Below are positions 1 to 8,480 of a stretch of DNA of 64,000 nucleotides, piece after piece. This DNA is from Coriobacteriaceae bacterium (lineage in GTDB: Bacteria > Actinomycetota > Coriobacteriia > Coriobacteriales > Eggerthellaceae). The stretch's first letter is position 1. The number at the start of each line of letters is the position of its first letter. The notes beneath the pieces are model-generated. The model did no database searches, was not told the DNA's origin, and worked only from the letters and a program-made list of their open reading frames with translations. The stretch spans positions 6,509 through 70,508 of the forward strand of contig SFII01000001.1 in NCBI GenBank assembly GCA_004555335.1. Reading direction: 5' to 3'. A program made the position numbers and the translations under genes.

Positions 1-2
1 TG

Positions 3-473
3 CGTGCGATGGGATGCGAAGTCGAAACATCCGATAAGAGCGTTACCGTGCGCCGCAGTGCCCCCTTGCAAGCGGTCGACATCCAGACCCTGCCGCATCC
101 CGGTTTCCCCACCGACTTGCAGGCCCAGTTCATGCTGCTCACCACGCTGGCCCAGGGCAATTCCATCATCACCGAAAACGTCTTCGAGAACCGCTTCATG
201 GTCGCTGCGGAGATGTCGCGTATGGGTGCCGATGTGACCATCGAGGATCATCATGCCCTGGTGCGCGGGGTTTCCCGCCTACAGGGTGCCGATATCGAGG
301 CAACCGACCTGCGCGCCGGTGCCGCGCTGGTATTGGGCGGCTTGATCGCCGAGGGCACCACCAGGGTGCATAACATCAAGCATATCGACCGCGGTTACGA
401 GGACTATGTCGGGAAACTTGCAAGCCTGGGGGCGAAGGTGGAGCGCGTCGTCGTGGAAGATTGCGAGCTCTAG
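3..473 (+). CDS. murA: UDP-N-acetylglucosamine 1-carboxyvinyltransferase, C-terminal part (gene enters from left edge)
   Basis: Only about the last 156 codons are in the window; the frame is open to the left edge. MurA transfers enolpyruvate from PEP to UDP-GlcNAc, the first committed step of peptidoglycan synthesis, in the cytoplasm. The visible part has the family landmarks in order: HPGFPTDLQAQF, then ENRFM, then DLRAGAALVLGGLIAEG and HIDRGYE near the C-terminus. The active-site cysteine loop lies upstream of the window and cannot be checked. The next gene begins 9 bases after the stop, so the two are probably co-transcribed. Confidence 0.95.
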   Translation, partial: RAMGCEVETSDKSVTVRRSAPLQAVDIQTLPHPGFPTDLQAQFMLLTTLAQGNSIITENVFENRFMVAAEMSRMGADVTIEDHHALVRGVSRLQGADIEATDLRAGAALVLGGLIAEGTTRVHNIKHIDRGYEDYVGKLASLGAKVERVVVEDCEL

Positions 474-482
474 GGTTTTTCG

Positions 483-3032
483 ATGGCTTGGAATAACGAT
501 ACGAACAAACGACGCCCGAGCGTGAGAAACGACAAGCGGGTCCGCAGTGCAGTGCAGGCAGACGGCAAGCCCGAGATGGGGGCTCAGCCCCGGGAGGGTG
601 CCCGAAGCGAGGGTGCTGCAGGCGGGACCCAGCGTATCGCGCACGTCGAGATCCCGCTCGACCAGATCCGCCGTGAGCGCGAGGCGGCACGCAAGGCAGA
701 GCCCGAAGCCGTTTCGGAGCCTGCCCCCGATATCGCGCCTGTCGCCGAAGATTCTGCCGCAAGCGCCGGGGACCCCGTTTTCGAAGGGACTGCAAAGGCC
801 GTTTCGGAAGGCGAAGCCGTCGACGCGGCTTCCAAGGATCGGGAAGGCGGCTCATCCTTCAACCTCGACCAGGCGGTTGCCGCCTTTGCCGCAGCATCCG
901 CACGCGAGGTCCCCGCTCCCAAACAGAAGAAGCGCATCCCCGCTTCCTTGCTGAAGGGCCTGTTCAGCGCGGCTTCGGGTTTGCCGGGGGAAGACGATCC
1001 GGTCGAGATGATCGCCTATGACGAAAAGGTCCTGAAGCAGACGGCGGCCGCCTTGAGCGGCGATGCCGCCGATGCCGAAGCTGTCCGTGATGGAAAGGGC
1101 GATTCCCATCTCTTCCGCAGGCCTTGGGCCAAGCGCACGCAACTTGCCGGAGAAGCAGAGGAAGGGAAGGAAAAACCCGGCTTGCATTCTCGCGGACTCG
1201 GCTTCCTCCACAGGGATGGCGGCGACCGTCCTGAGGGGGATCGAAGCCCTCAAGATGGCGAAACCCTGCCTTCGGTTCCGTCCGATTCGGTGTCCGAGGA
1301 TGGAAAAGATGCAGCTCTCGTCTCTTCGGACGAGCCCGTGCATGCAATCCAGGGAAGCAGCGCGCCTGTTTCCGTTGCCGATGAAGCACCCGAGGTCCAT
1401 CCTGCTGGAGGAGTGCCCGTCTCTCCTGTCGCCGTTTCGCTTGGTTCGGATGGTGCGGAGGATGCCGCTCCGTCTGCGGTAGCTGCGGTTTCGACCGATG
1501 GCGATGCGCAGCGCATGCATGCTTCCACGCAAGAGTCGGCCCCGATCCAGGCGGATGCCGGCGATACGGCAGACGCGCCAGCGGAGAATGACCGGGAAGC
1601 CCCCGAGGGGGATTCGCAGGAATCCGCGGATTCGGGAAGGCCCAGGATCGCCGAAAGGAAGCGGGCTGTTTCCAAGGAGTCGAAACCCAAGAAGCAGATC
1701 GACCGCAAGAAGCTGCACCGCGGAATCGGTATCGCGGCGGCTGTCCTTGCGGTTGCCTTGGCGGCGACGATTTCGGTTGCCTGCTTCGTTTTCGGCGCCC
1801 ATATGACGAAGGACATCACGCTCGAGGACGATGCGCTTTCCGAGACCCTCGTTCCCGTGAAGCAGGACGGCGATCCCTTCTATACCCTTGTTGCGGTGGA
1901 ATACAACCGTACGAGCAGGTATTACGAGGGTCCCGAGCTGTTGGTGCTGTTGCGCATCGACCCTGCGAACAGGATCGCAACGTTGATTTCGGTTCCCTCC
2001 GAAACCCAGGTCTCCCTGTCCGACAGCCGCTACCATTCCGTCAGCGAGGCGCAGGTCATTGGCGGTGACGCCTACCTGGTGGAATCAGTCGGTCAGCTGC
2101 TCAACGTGGATATCGCGCATTTCGTGCGCACGGATGACACCGGCCTTGCGAATATCGTCGACCGTTTCGGCGGGATCGAAGTGGAGGTCGTGACCGACGC
2201 GGTTGCCTCCGATTCCGAAGAGGAAACCGATCCGTATGCCGTTGATGCAGGCTTGGAAGGCGGCGCTTCGGAAACCGAGCAGGCAGATGACGGGGAAGCT
2301 GAGGATGCGGCCATTCCTGCGGGCAAGCAGAAGCTCGATGGCAAAGCGGTCGTCGCGCTTACCAGCGAGGATGCGTATGCGGATCCCGTGGGGGTCCAGT
2401 CGCAGAACCAGCTGAATACAATCTCCGCATTGTTGGATAAGTGCGTCCAATCGAGCGGGAAGGATTATTCGTCCACGCTTTCCGATTTGAAGAACGACTT
2501 CAAGACCGACATGAGCGCGATGCAGCTGCGATTGGTTCTGCGCTTGCTTGCGGGAGAAGAAGGCTACAAAACCTATACCGCCATCATGCCCGGGGAATAC
2601 GATCCCCTGACGGAAACCTACCAGAGGGACAAGACGGCAACCCGCCTGATGATAGTGGGTACCGAAGAGAACGGAAACCCCGGCGACCGCGATGAATCGA
2701 AGGTCGATAAGGCTTCGGTATACATCGAGGTTCAGAACGGAACGAACATCGAAGGCGGTGCGGGCGACGTACGCAAGAAGCTGAGGGACAAGGGCTGGAA
2801 CGTATCCTTCATCGGGAACAACCCCAACGAAGACGAGCCCGAGACCCTGGTCATCTACGGAGACGAGTCGATGAAGGCGGCAGCCGAAGAGCTTGCATCG
2901 GATCTGGGGGTCGGAAAGGTCTCTTCCGGCGAGGAGGGCTATACCTTCGGAACCGACATCCTGGTTGTGATCGGCCTCGACTGGGATAAGTCTGCCGAAC
3001 GGGGCAGCCAGCAGGAAGCAGAGGGCCAATAG
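483..3032 (+). CDS. LytR-CpsA-Psr (LCP)-like membrane protein with long disordered N-terminus and LytR_C domain
   Basis: 849 residues. Residues 1 to about 410 are low complexity, rich in Ala, Glu, Asp, Ser and Pro, and presumably cytoplasmic. One membrane helix lies at about 414-438. An LCP-like domain follows (about 460-690), containing an acidic insert, and then a LytR_C domain from about 746 (VYIEVQNGTNIEGGAG). LCP enzymes attach anionic glycopolymers to peptidoglycan and use conserved arginines to bind the pyrophosphate substrate. Here the usual PRDT-type motif reads VPSET (504-508), and the usual RSR..D.GR stretch is replaced by ALTSEDAYADPVG (from 625). The protein is therefore probably not a standard ligase and may be a structural or regulatory paralogue. 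It follows murA by 9 bases, and a strong terminator lies just downstream. Confidence 0.8.
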   Translation: MAWNNDTNKRRPSVRNDKRVRSAVQADGKPEMGAQPREGARSEGAAGGTQRIAHVEIPLDQIRREREAARKAEPEAVSEPAPDIAPVAEDSAASAGDPVFEGTAKAVSEGEAVDAASKDREGGSSFNLDQAVAAFAAASAREVPAPKQKKRIPASLLKGLFSAASGLPGEDDPVEMIAYDEKVLKQTAAALSGDAADAEAVRDGKGDSHLFRRPWAKRTQLAGEAEEGKEKPGLHSRGLGFLHRDGGDRPEGDRSPQDGETLPSVPSDSVSEDGKDAALVSSDEPVHAIQGSSAPVSVADEAPEVHPAGGVPVSPVAVSLGSDGAEDAAPSAVAAVSTDGDAQRMHASTQESAPIQADAGDTADAPAENDREAPEGDSQESADSGRPRIAERKRAVSKESKPKKQIDRKKLHRGIGIAAAVLAVALAATISVACFVFGAHMTKDITLEDDALSETLVPVKQDGDPFYTLVAVEYNRTSRYYEGPELLVLLRIDPANRIATLISVPSETQVSLSDSRYHSVSEAQVIGGDAYLVESVGQLLNVDIAHFVRTDDTGLANIVDRFGGIEVEVVTDAVASDSEEETDPYAVDAGLEGGASETEQADDGEAEDAAIPAGKQKLDGKAVVALTSEDAYADPVGVQSQNQLNTISALLDKCVQSSGKDYSSTLSDLKNDFKTDMSAMQLRLVLRLLAGEEGYKTYTAIMPGEYDPLTETYQRDKTATRLMIVGTEENGNPGDRDESKVDKASVYIEVQNGTNIEGGAGDVRKKLRDKGWNVSFIGNNPNEDEPETLVIYGDESMKAAAEELASDLGVGKVSSGEEGYTFGTDILVVIGLDWDKSAERGSQQEAEGQ

Positions 3033-3042
3033 AGAAGGCGAA

Positions 3043-3073
3043 GGGGCATCGGGTGCAACCGATGCCCCTTTTT
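3043..3073 (+). terminator. Rho-independent terminator after the LCP-like gene
   Basis: A perfect 10-bp stem (GGGGCATCGG / CCGATGCCCC) with a 6-base loop is followed directly by five T. It starts 11 bases after the LCP-like stop codon and ends the murA-LCP transcription unit. Confidence 0.92.
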
Positions 3074-3189
3074 CGTATCGCGTTCGCTCTGGTGTGCGGG
3101 CGATTGCATGCAGGCGCGTGCGGCAGCTAGATCGCGCGTTCGATCCCAAGGCGGCCTGGGAAAGGTTCCTTTTGCGGAGAAGCCTGCCT

Positions 3190-3232
3190 TCGGGAAAAGA
3201 AAAGGCGGGGCTGCATCATGCAGTCCCGCCTT
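3190..3232 (-). terminator. Terminator of the NifU-like gene
   Basis: An inverted repeat of about 14 bp with two mismatched positions (AAGGCGGG ... CCCGCCTT) is followed, reading on the minus strand, by a T-rich tract (TTTTCTTTTC). It lies about 30 bases beyond the minus-strand stop codon at 3264. Confidence 0.8.
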
Positions 3233-3263
3233 GGGTTCTTGCTTCCTGAATGGCCTTTCGGGC

Positions 3264-3494
3264 TTAGGGAGCGGGAACCACCTTGGTGACTTCGGGGATA
3301 CGGCTCTTCAGGATGCGCTCCACGCCATTGGATAGGGTCATCTGGGACATGGGGCAGCCCTTGCATGCGCCCACCAGCTCGACGACGACGGTGCCGTCAT
3401 CCTGAACCTCGATCAGCTGCACGTCGCCGCCGTCTGCCTGCAGGCTGGGACGGATCAGCTCCAGTACGGCAGCTACTTCTTCCTTATCGATCAT
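3264..3494 (-). CDS. NifU C-terminal-domain (Nfu-type) iron-sulfur scaffold protein
   Basis: 76 residues, the size of a stand-alone Nfu domain. It carries the CxxC motif (C44-K-G-C47) that binds or delivers an Fe-S cluster, within the characteristic context DGGDVQL ... VVVELVGACKGCPMS. The start at 3494 is chosen because AAGGAG lies a few bases upstream on the minus strand; the frame stays open further upstream without a comparable ribosome site. It is a single-gene unit convergent with the murA-LCP unit and divergent from lgt. Probable role: Fe-S cluster carrier for apo-proteins in the cytoplasm. Confidence 0.9.
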   Translation of the reverse strand: MIDKEEVAAVLELIRPSLQADGGDVQLIEVQDDGTVVVELVGACKGCPMSQMTLSNGVERILKSRIPEVTKVVPAP

Positions 3495-3635
3495 GGGAAG
3501 CTCCTTTTCCTTCGTAATGGGACAGCTGGATTCTAGCACAGAGGGGGGAGGGGACCCCGTGCGGGATGCGGCTGCAAAGAAACCGTAGGATGATTGTCGA
3601 CAGGCGGGCGGCGTTGGGCGCATGATAAGTCCGTC

Positions 3636-3644
3636 TGCTACAAT
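3636..3644 (+). promoter_or_regulatory. Extended -10 promoter element before lgt
   Basis: TGCTACAAT matches TGnTATAAT (extended -10) and lies 58 bases before the lgt ATG. No convincing -35 was seen. The same style of element recurs before gatC, dnaE, lysC and the tRNA in this window. Confidence 0.45.
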
Positions 3645-3702
3645 TCCTGCTCGAAAACGCTCCGCGCCGATCCTGCGGGGTTTCCCTATCGTGAGGACTG
3701 TC

Positions 3703-4530
3703 ATGCTCGACGCCATCTACCATGCAATCGATCCCGTTGCCTTCAGCGTGGGCCCCTTTTCTGTTCGTTGGTACGGAATCGCCTATATCCTGGGCTTCTT
3801 CTTCGCTGCAGTGATGATGAGGCGCGTGTCCAAGCGCTGGGGCATCGCCTTCGACCTTGATTCCATCCTCACCATCATCACCTGCTTGATGGTCTGCATC
3901 ATCGTGGGCGCCCGTTTGGGCTATTGCCTGTTCTACGATCTTCAGGCAACCTTGGCGAATCCCTTGAGCATCTTCATGATCCAGAATGGCGGCATGAGCT
4001 TCCATGGCGGCCTGGTCGGCGCCTTGCTTTCGGCGATTCCCTCATCGTATCTCACGAAGATACCCATCCTGACCATCGCCGACTTGGGCGCTATCGGTGC
4101 GCCCATCGGGCTCTTCTTCGGGCGATGCGCGAACTTCATCAACGGCGAGCTTTGGGGTGCTCCCACCGATCTGCCCTGGGGCGTGGTCTTCGGCGGTCAG
4201 GCGGGAATGATGCCCAGGCACCCCTCCCAGCTTTACGAGGCCTTGCTGGAGGGCGTCGTGCTGTTCGCCATCCTGCTTGTGCTTTCCAGGAAGAAGCCCC
4301 CTCGTCCGCAGGGCACCTTCCTGGGGGTGTTCCTGCTTTGTTACGGAATCGTTCGAATCGCGATGGAATTCATCCGTCAACCCGATGTGCAAATCGGCTA
4401 TCTTTTAGGGGACGTGCTCACGATGGGGCAGCTTCTTTCGATCCCGCTCGTCATCGCCGGCGCGATCCTGCTTGCGTGGTCGCAGCTCCGTAAGTGCCCG
4501 CAGCAGGGCTTGAAATATGATACGGAATAA
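3703..4530 (+). CDS. lgt: Prolipoprotein diacylglyceryl transferase
   Basis: 275 residues. Lgt transfers diacylglycerol from phosphatidylglycerol to the cysteine of lipobox-bearing prolipoproteins in the cytoplasmic membrane. Several hydrophobic helices are evident. The family hallmarks are present: HGGLVGALL, the signature GRCANFINGELWG (usual form GR.GNFINGE) and PRHPSQLYEALLEG. The start at 3703 is preferred over in-frame ATGs upstream because the alignable protein begins MLDAIYHAIDPVAF and GAGG lies 8 bases before it. The superoxide reductase gene follows after 34 bases and may be co-transcribed. The A in place of G in GRCANF is unusual but conservative. Confidence 0.95.
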   Translation: MLDAIYHAIDPVAFSVGPFSVRWYGIAYILGFFFAAVMMRRVSKRWGIAFDLDSILTIITCLMVCIIVGARLGYCLFYDLQATLANPLSIFMIQNGGMSFHGGLVGALLSAIPSSYLTKIPILTIADLGAIGAPIGLFFGRCANFINGELWGAPTDLPWGVVFGGQAGMMPRHPSQLYEALLEGVVLFAILLVLSRKKPPRPQGTFLGVFLLCYGIVRIAMEFIRQPDVQIGYLLGDVLTMGQLLSIPLVIAGAILLAWSQLRKCPQQGLKYDTE

Positions 4531-4564
4531 GTATCATATAAGCAGTTCGAAAGAAGGAGGAATC

Positions 4565-4945
4565 ATGACCCTGAAGTTCTTCAAGTGCAGCCAGTGCGGC
4601 AGCGTTGCCGTCAAGGTGTACGATGCAGAGACCCCCGAAAGCCCCTGCGCTGAAACCCAGGCAGAACTTGTCCCCAATACCGTTGATGCCGCTGTAGAGA
4701 AGCATGTTCCCCAGGTAACCGTCGACGGCAGCAAGGTAGAGGCCGTTGTCGGCAGCGTCGAGCATCCCATGGCAGACGACCACTTCATCACCATGATCGT
4801 CCTCGAGACCAAGAAGGGCTATCAGGTTGCAAGCCTGAATCCCGGCGACGCTCCCCGTGCAGTCTTCGCTGTTGCCGAAGGCGACGAACCCGTTGCAGTG
4901 TACGAGTACTGCAACCTGCACGGCCTGTGGAAGGCAGAAATCTAG
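4565..4945 (+). CDS. Superoxide reductase (desulfoferrodoxin/neelaredoxin type)
   Basis: 126 residues, preceded by a strong AAGGAGG. The catalytic Fe(His4Cys) centre is complete: H47 in EKHVP, H67 and H73 in HPMADDH, and C116 and H119 in CNLHGLW. It reduces superoxide to hydrogen peroxide without making oxygen, a typical defence of anaerobes. The N-terminal rubredoxin-like centre I of desulfoferrodoxin needs four cysteines, usually CxxC plus an adjacent CC pair. Here C8, C11 and C28 are present but the partner next to C28 is alanine, so centre I is probably absent or altered. The rest aligns well with the family (LVPNTVDAAVEKHVP). The physiological electron donor cannot be told from the window. 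Confidence 0.9.
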   Translation: MTLKFFKCSQCGSVAVKVYDAETPESPCAETQAELVPNTVDAAVEKHVPQVTVDGSKVEAVVGSVEHPMADDHFITMIVLETKKGYQVASLNPGDAPRAVFAVAEGDEPVAVYEYCNLHGLWKAEI

Positions 4946-4975
4946 TACGGACCTTCCCTGCAATCGCAATCACCG

Positions 4976-5005
4976 CGGCCGGTCGCCTGAAGGCGGCCGG
5001 CCGTT
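4976..5005 (+). terminator. GC-rich hairpin after the superoxide reductase gene
   Basis: A 12-bp stem with one G-T pair and a TGAA loop is followed by only TT. It is a possible weak terminator, located between the superoxide reductase gene and the TTG-start flavoprotein gene. Confidence 0.4.
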
Positions 5006-5047
5006 CTGCGTTATCATGGCAAGGATACATGAAGGGGTGGTTCGCTT

Positions 5048-6205
5048 TTGAATCGAAGGAAGATAGTAATAGTCGGCGGGGGAGCCGCGGGTTTCGCCGC
5101 GGCGATAACCGCGGCGCGCCAAGGCTGCGACGTTCAGGTTATCGAGGCGGCCGAGCGCGTGGGGAACTCCATCAAGGTGACGGGGGATGGGCGCTGCAAT
5201 ATCGCCAACTCGCACACTGCTGCGGACCTGTACTGGAATGGGTCTTTCGTGGAGCGGGCCTTTTCCCAGGTTTCCCCCCAGGATGCGCTCTCCTTCTTGG
5301 GAAGCTGCGGCTTGATGCTTCGGGAGGAAGCCCAGGGTAGGCTCTATCCCCTGGCGAATAAATCGACCTCCGTCATCGACGCCCTCCGCCTTTCCGCCGA
5401 AAGGGAAGGGGTGCGCGAGGTCTGCGGGAAGCATGCGGTCTCGCTTCGGCCCAAAGCGGGGGCTTGGCTGCTTCGCACCGAAGACGGTGAAAGCCGCACT
5501 TTCGATGCGGTTGTTGCCGCCTGCGGTGGAACGAGGCTTCCCGAGGGCTTTCTTCCCGATGGGATACAGGCCTTCCCCCAGCGTCCTTTGCTGGGACCGA
5601 TGAAGACCTCCACCCAGCCGCTCAAGGGCTTGGACAAGGTGCGGGCGAAGTGCTCCGTGTCCGTAGGGGATCGCACCGAAGACGGGGAAGTCACCTTCAG
5701 GTCCTACGGCATCTCCGGTATCGCCGCCTTCAACATGACCCGTTTCGCGCGCAAGGGCGATGCCATCCGTTTGGATTTCCTCTCCCACATGCCCAGGGAG
5801 GCGTCGCTGCTCCTGCTCGAGCAGCGCATGGCTGCGCTCGACCCTTGTGATTGGCTGCAGTTGACCTGCGGCATGCTGCTTCCCCTGGTCGCCCGCGCGG
5901 TTTTGCGCCAGGCGGGCTTAGCCCCGGATAGCAGGCCGCGTCCGTGCGATCTTGCTGCCTTCGACCGTGCCCTGCGCGGTTTCGAGCTGGAATACCTGGG
6001 CATCGGCGATCAGAAGCTCTGCCAGGTGCACAGGGGCGGCGTGCGCGTATCGCAGGTCGATCCCTCGAGTATGGCGCTTATAGGGTATCCCGGCCTGCAT
6101 TGCGTGGGCGAGATGCTCGATGTCGATGGTCCATGCGGCGGCTACAACCTGCATTGGGCCTGGGTTTCCGGAATCATCGCGGGAAAGGCGGTGGCACATG
6201 ATTAG
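5048..6205 (+). CDS. BaiN/HI0933-family NAD(P)/FAD-dependent oxidoreductase
   Basis: 385 residues beginning at a TTG codon; AAGGGG lies about 9 bases upstream and the FAD-binding Rossmann motif starts immediately (IVIVGGGAAGFAAA). KVTGDGRCNIAN near residue 45 and the C-terminal CVGEMLDVDGPCGGYNLHWAWVSG segment are typical of the HI0933-like flavoprotein family. That family includes BaiN of bile-acid dehydroxylating gut bacteria, but most members have no assigned substrate. A -10-like TATCAT lies at 5013-5018. The stop overlaps the next gene by 8 bases, so the two flavoproteins are translated from one message. The substrate is unknown. Confidence 0.9.
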   Translation: MNRRKIVIVGGGAAGFAAAITAARQGCDVQVIEAAERVGNSIKVTGDGRCNIANSHTAADLYWNGSFVERAFSQVSPQDALSFLGSCGLMLREEAQGRLYPLANKSTSVIDALRLSAEREGVREVCGKHAVSLRPKAGAWLLRTEDGESRTFDAVVAACGGTRLPEGFLPDGIQAFPQRPLLGPMKTSTQPLKGLDKVRAKCSVSVGDRTEDGEVTFRSYGISGIAAFNMTRFARKGDAIRLDFLSHMPREASLLLLEQRMAALDPCDWLQLTCGMLLPLVARAVLRQAGLAPDSRPRPCDLAAFDRALRGFELEYLGIGDQKLCQVHRGGVRVSQVDPSSMALIGYPGLHCVGEMLDVDGPCGGYNLHWAWVSGIIAGKAVAHD

Positions 6206-8459
6206 GCTTGCGAATTGCCCGTGCTCGCTCGATGATGCCCTTCGGATCGATTTCCATGGACCCAACACCGAAGGACCGCTCGTTTCCATTGCCGCGCGCA
6301 TGCTGGACGTTCCGGAGGGGAAGGTCCGCAGCGTGCAGGTGCTTAGGAGAAGCGTCGATGCCCGTAAGCGCTCGAACGTCCACCTGGTGCTCATGCTCGC
6401 CGTGGACCTTGCGGATCCCGCTGTCGAACGGGCCTTCATCGAATCCGGTGCCGCCCTGCCCTATGAACCCTACCGCGAGCTTGCCATCCCGCGTTTCGAA
6501 GACGTCTCCGAAGAACGGCCCATCGTGGTGGGCTTCGGCCCGGCGGGCATGTTCTCCGCCCTTTACCTTGCCCGCGCGGGATTGCGTCCGATCGTGATCG
6601 AACGCGGCGCCTGCGTCGAGAAGCGGCAGCAAGCGGTGCGTGCCTTCAACGAGGGGGCGGATCTTGATCCGGCATCGAACATCCAGTTCGGCGAAGGCGG
6701 TGCGGGCACCTTTTCCGACGGCAAGCTCACCACGGGAACGAAGAACCCCATGGGTCCCCACGTGCTCCGCTGGCTCTACGAGGCGGGTGCCCCCGCGGAT
6801 ATCCTGATCGATGCGAAGCCCCATATAGGAAGCGATGTCCTGCCGGGCGTCGTGCGCAGCATCCGCAACCAGATCATCGACCTGGGGGGCCAGGTTCTGT
6901 TCGAGACCCGTTTGGCCGATCTGGAATTCGCCGATGGGGCGTTAAGCGCTGCCATCATCGAGGACGCGCAGGGATCGAAGCGGAGCATTCCCGCAAAAAC
7001 CCTGCTTTTGGCCTGCGGCCATTCCGCGCGCGATACCTTCCGGATGCTCTACGGCCACGGGCTCATGATGGAGCAGAAGCCCTTTTCCATGGGCGTGCGC
7101 ATCGAGCATCTCCAAGATGACATGGATAAGAGCCTCTATGGCCGCTTTGCGGGGCATCCGGCCTTAGGTGCATCCGAATACAAGATGGCGGTGCATGTGG
7201 ACAAAACCCGTAGCGCCTATACCTTCTGCATGTGCCCGGGCGGCGACGTGGTCTGCGCGGCAAGCGAGGAAGGCGGCATCGTCACCAACGGCATGAGCAA
7301 TCGCGCCCGCGATGGGAAAAATGCGAATGCCGCCCTGCTGGTGAATGTCGAGCCATCGGACTTCCCCGGAAGCCATCCCCTTGCCGGTGTCGATCTGCAG
7401 CGCCGGGTCGAGCGTGCGGCGTATGATGCGACGGCGCGGTCTTCCCACGGCGCTTACCGCGCTCCCGCCCAGACGGTAGGGGATTTCCTTTCCGGATCCC
7501 ACGGCAACGCGTCGAAGCGCGTTGCGCCCACCTATGCGCGGGGAGTGGAATGGGTCGACCTGCATCAGGTGCTTCCCCCCTTCGTGTGCCGGACCATGGA
7601 GCGTGCGCTTCCCCTGTTCGAGAGGAAGATATCGGGTTTCGCGTCCCCCGGCGCGGTGATGACCGCTCCGGAAACCCGCTCATCCTCGCCCGTGCGCATC
7701 TGCCGCAACCAGGCGTTCCAGGCTTACCGCGAAGACGACCCCGCCAAGCTGGGTTGCGGCATCTTCCCCTGCGGGGAGGGTCCGGGTTATGCGGGCGGCA
7801 TCATGTCCGCCGCGGCCGATGGCCTGCGTGTCGCGCAAGAGCTCGCATCCTTCGCTGCCGGGCGCGGCGATGTCGCGGATGCGGTCGAAGAGCTGCGGCG
7901 CGGGGGAACGGTACTCATGCCCACCGATACCGTCTACGGAATCGGCGTTTCGGTGCTCCATGCGGGCGTACCCGATGCGATCTTCCAGGCGAAGCGCCGT
8001 TCAGCGGGCAAGCCCGTTGCCTGGCTGGTCGATTCGGTCGAGGCGCTCGACGTCTACGGTGCCGATGTTCCCGAAGGGGTCCGGCGTCTCGCCCGCCAAT
8101 GCTGGCCCGGCCCCCTGACTATCGTGGTCAAGGCCTCCCCGTCCGTTCCCGCTGCGTTTGCGAGCGGGGAGGGGACTATCGGGCTTCGCATGCCTGCGAA
8201 CCAAACCGCCCTGCGCCTGATCAGGGGCGCAGGATCGCCCTTGGCGGTCAGTTCCGCGAACCTGTCCGGCTGCGAGGCGCCCAAGGATGCCGCCTCCGTG
8301 CCGCAGGAACTCGCCTCGAGCGTCGGTGCGTGCGTCGAGGATTCCGAAAAGAAGAGCGGGCTTGCCTCGACGGTCGTCAGCTGCGTGGATGGGCAGCTTC
8401 GCGTCTTGCGCGAGGGAGCCGTGGGTATCGATCTGATCAGGGAAATCATGCAGGCATAG
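6198..8459 (+). CDS. Fusion: FAD-dependent dehydrogenase (COG2509-like) + TsaC/YrdC threonylcarbamoyl-AMP synthase domain
   Basis: 753 residues in one uninterrupted frame. Residues 1 to about 550 are a flavoprotein: a substrate-domain-like N-terminus, Rossmann motif VGFGPAGMFSALYLARAG, NIQFGEGGAGTFSDGKL, and a C-terminal FAD segment CGEGPGYAGGIMSAAADGL. From residue 557 a complete YrdC domain follows: GGTVLMPTDTVYGIG, AKRRSAGKP, WPGPLTIVVKA, TIGLRMPAN and SSANLSG, which includes the K-R and S-x-N nucleotide-binding residues of TsaC. TsaC makes L-threonylcarbamoyl-AMP from threonine, bicarbonate and ATP for t6A modification of ANN-decoding tRNAs. The linker is only a few residues, with no internal start site of note. 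ATG 6198 overlaps the previous gene by 8 bases. No other tsaC is visible in the window. Confidence 0.88.
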   Translation: MIRLANCPCSLDDALRIDFHGPNTEGPLVSIAARMLDVPEGKVRSVQVLRRSVDARKRSNVHLVLMLAVDLADPAVERAFIESGAALPYEPYRELAIPRFEDVSEERPIVVGFGPAGMFSALYLARAGLRPIVIERGACVEKRQQAVRAFNEGADLDPASNIQFGEGGAGTFSDGKLTTGTKNPMGPHVLRWLYEAGAPADILIDAKPHIGSDVLPGVVRSIRNQIIDLGGQVLFETRLADLEFADGALSAAIIEDAQGSKRSIPAKTLLLACGHSARDTFRMLYGHGLMMEQKPFSMGVRIEHLQDDMDKSLYGRFAGHPALGASEYKMAVHVDKTRSAYTFCMCPGGDVVCAASEEGGIVTNGMSNRARDGKNANAALLVNVEPSDFPGSHPLAGVDLQRRVERAAYDATARSSHGAYRAPAQTVGDFLSGSHGNASKRVAPTYARGVEWVDLHQVLPPFVCRTMERALPLFERKISGFASPGAVMTAPETRSSSPVRICRNQAFQAYREDDPAKLGCGIFPCGEGPGYAGGIMSAAADGLRVAQELASFAAGRGDVADAVEELRRGGTVLMPTDTVYGIGVSVLHAGVPDAIFQAKRRSAGKPVAWLVDSVEALDVYGADVPEGVRRLARQCWPGPLTIVVKASPSVPAAFASGEGTIGLRMPANQTALRLIRGAGSPLAVSSANLSGCEAPKDAASVPQELASSVGACVEDSEKKSGLASTVVSCVDGQLRVLREGAVGIDLIREIMQA

Positions 8460-8480
8460 GGCCTGCTGCAAGGAGAGATG

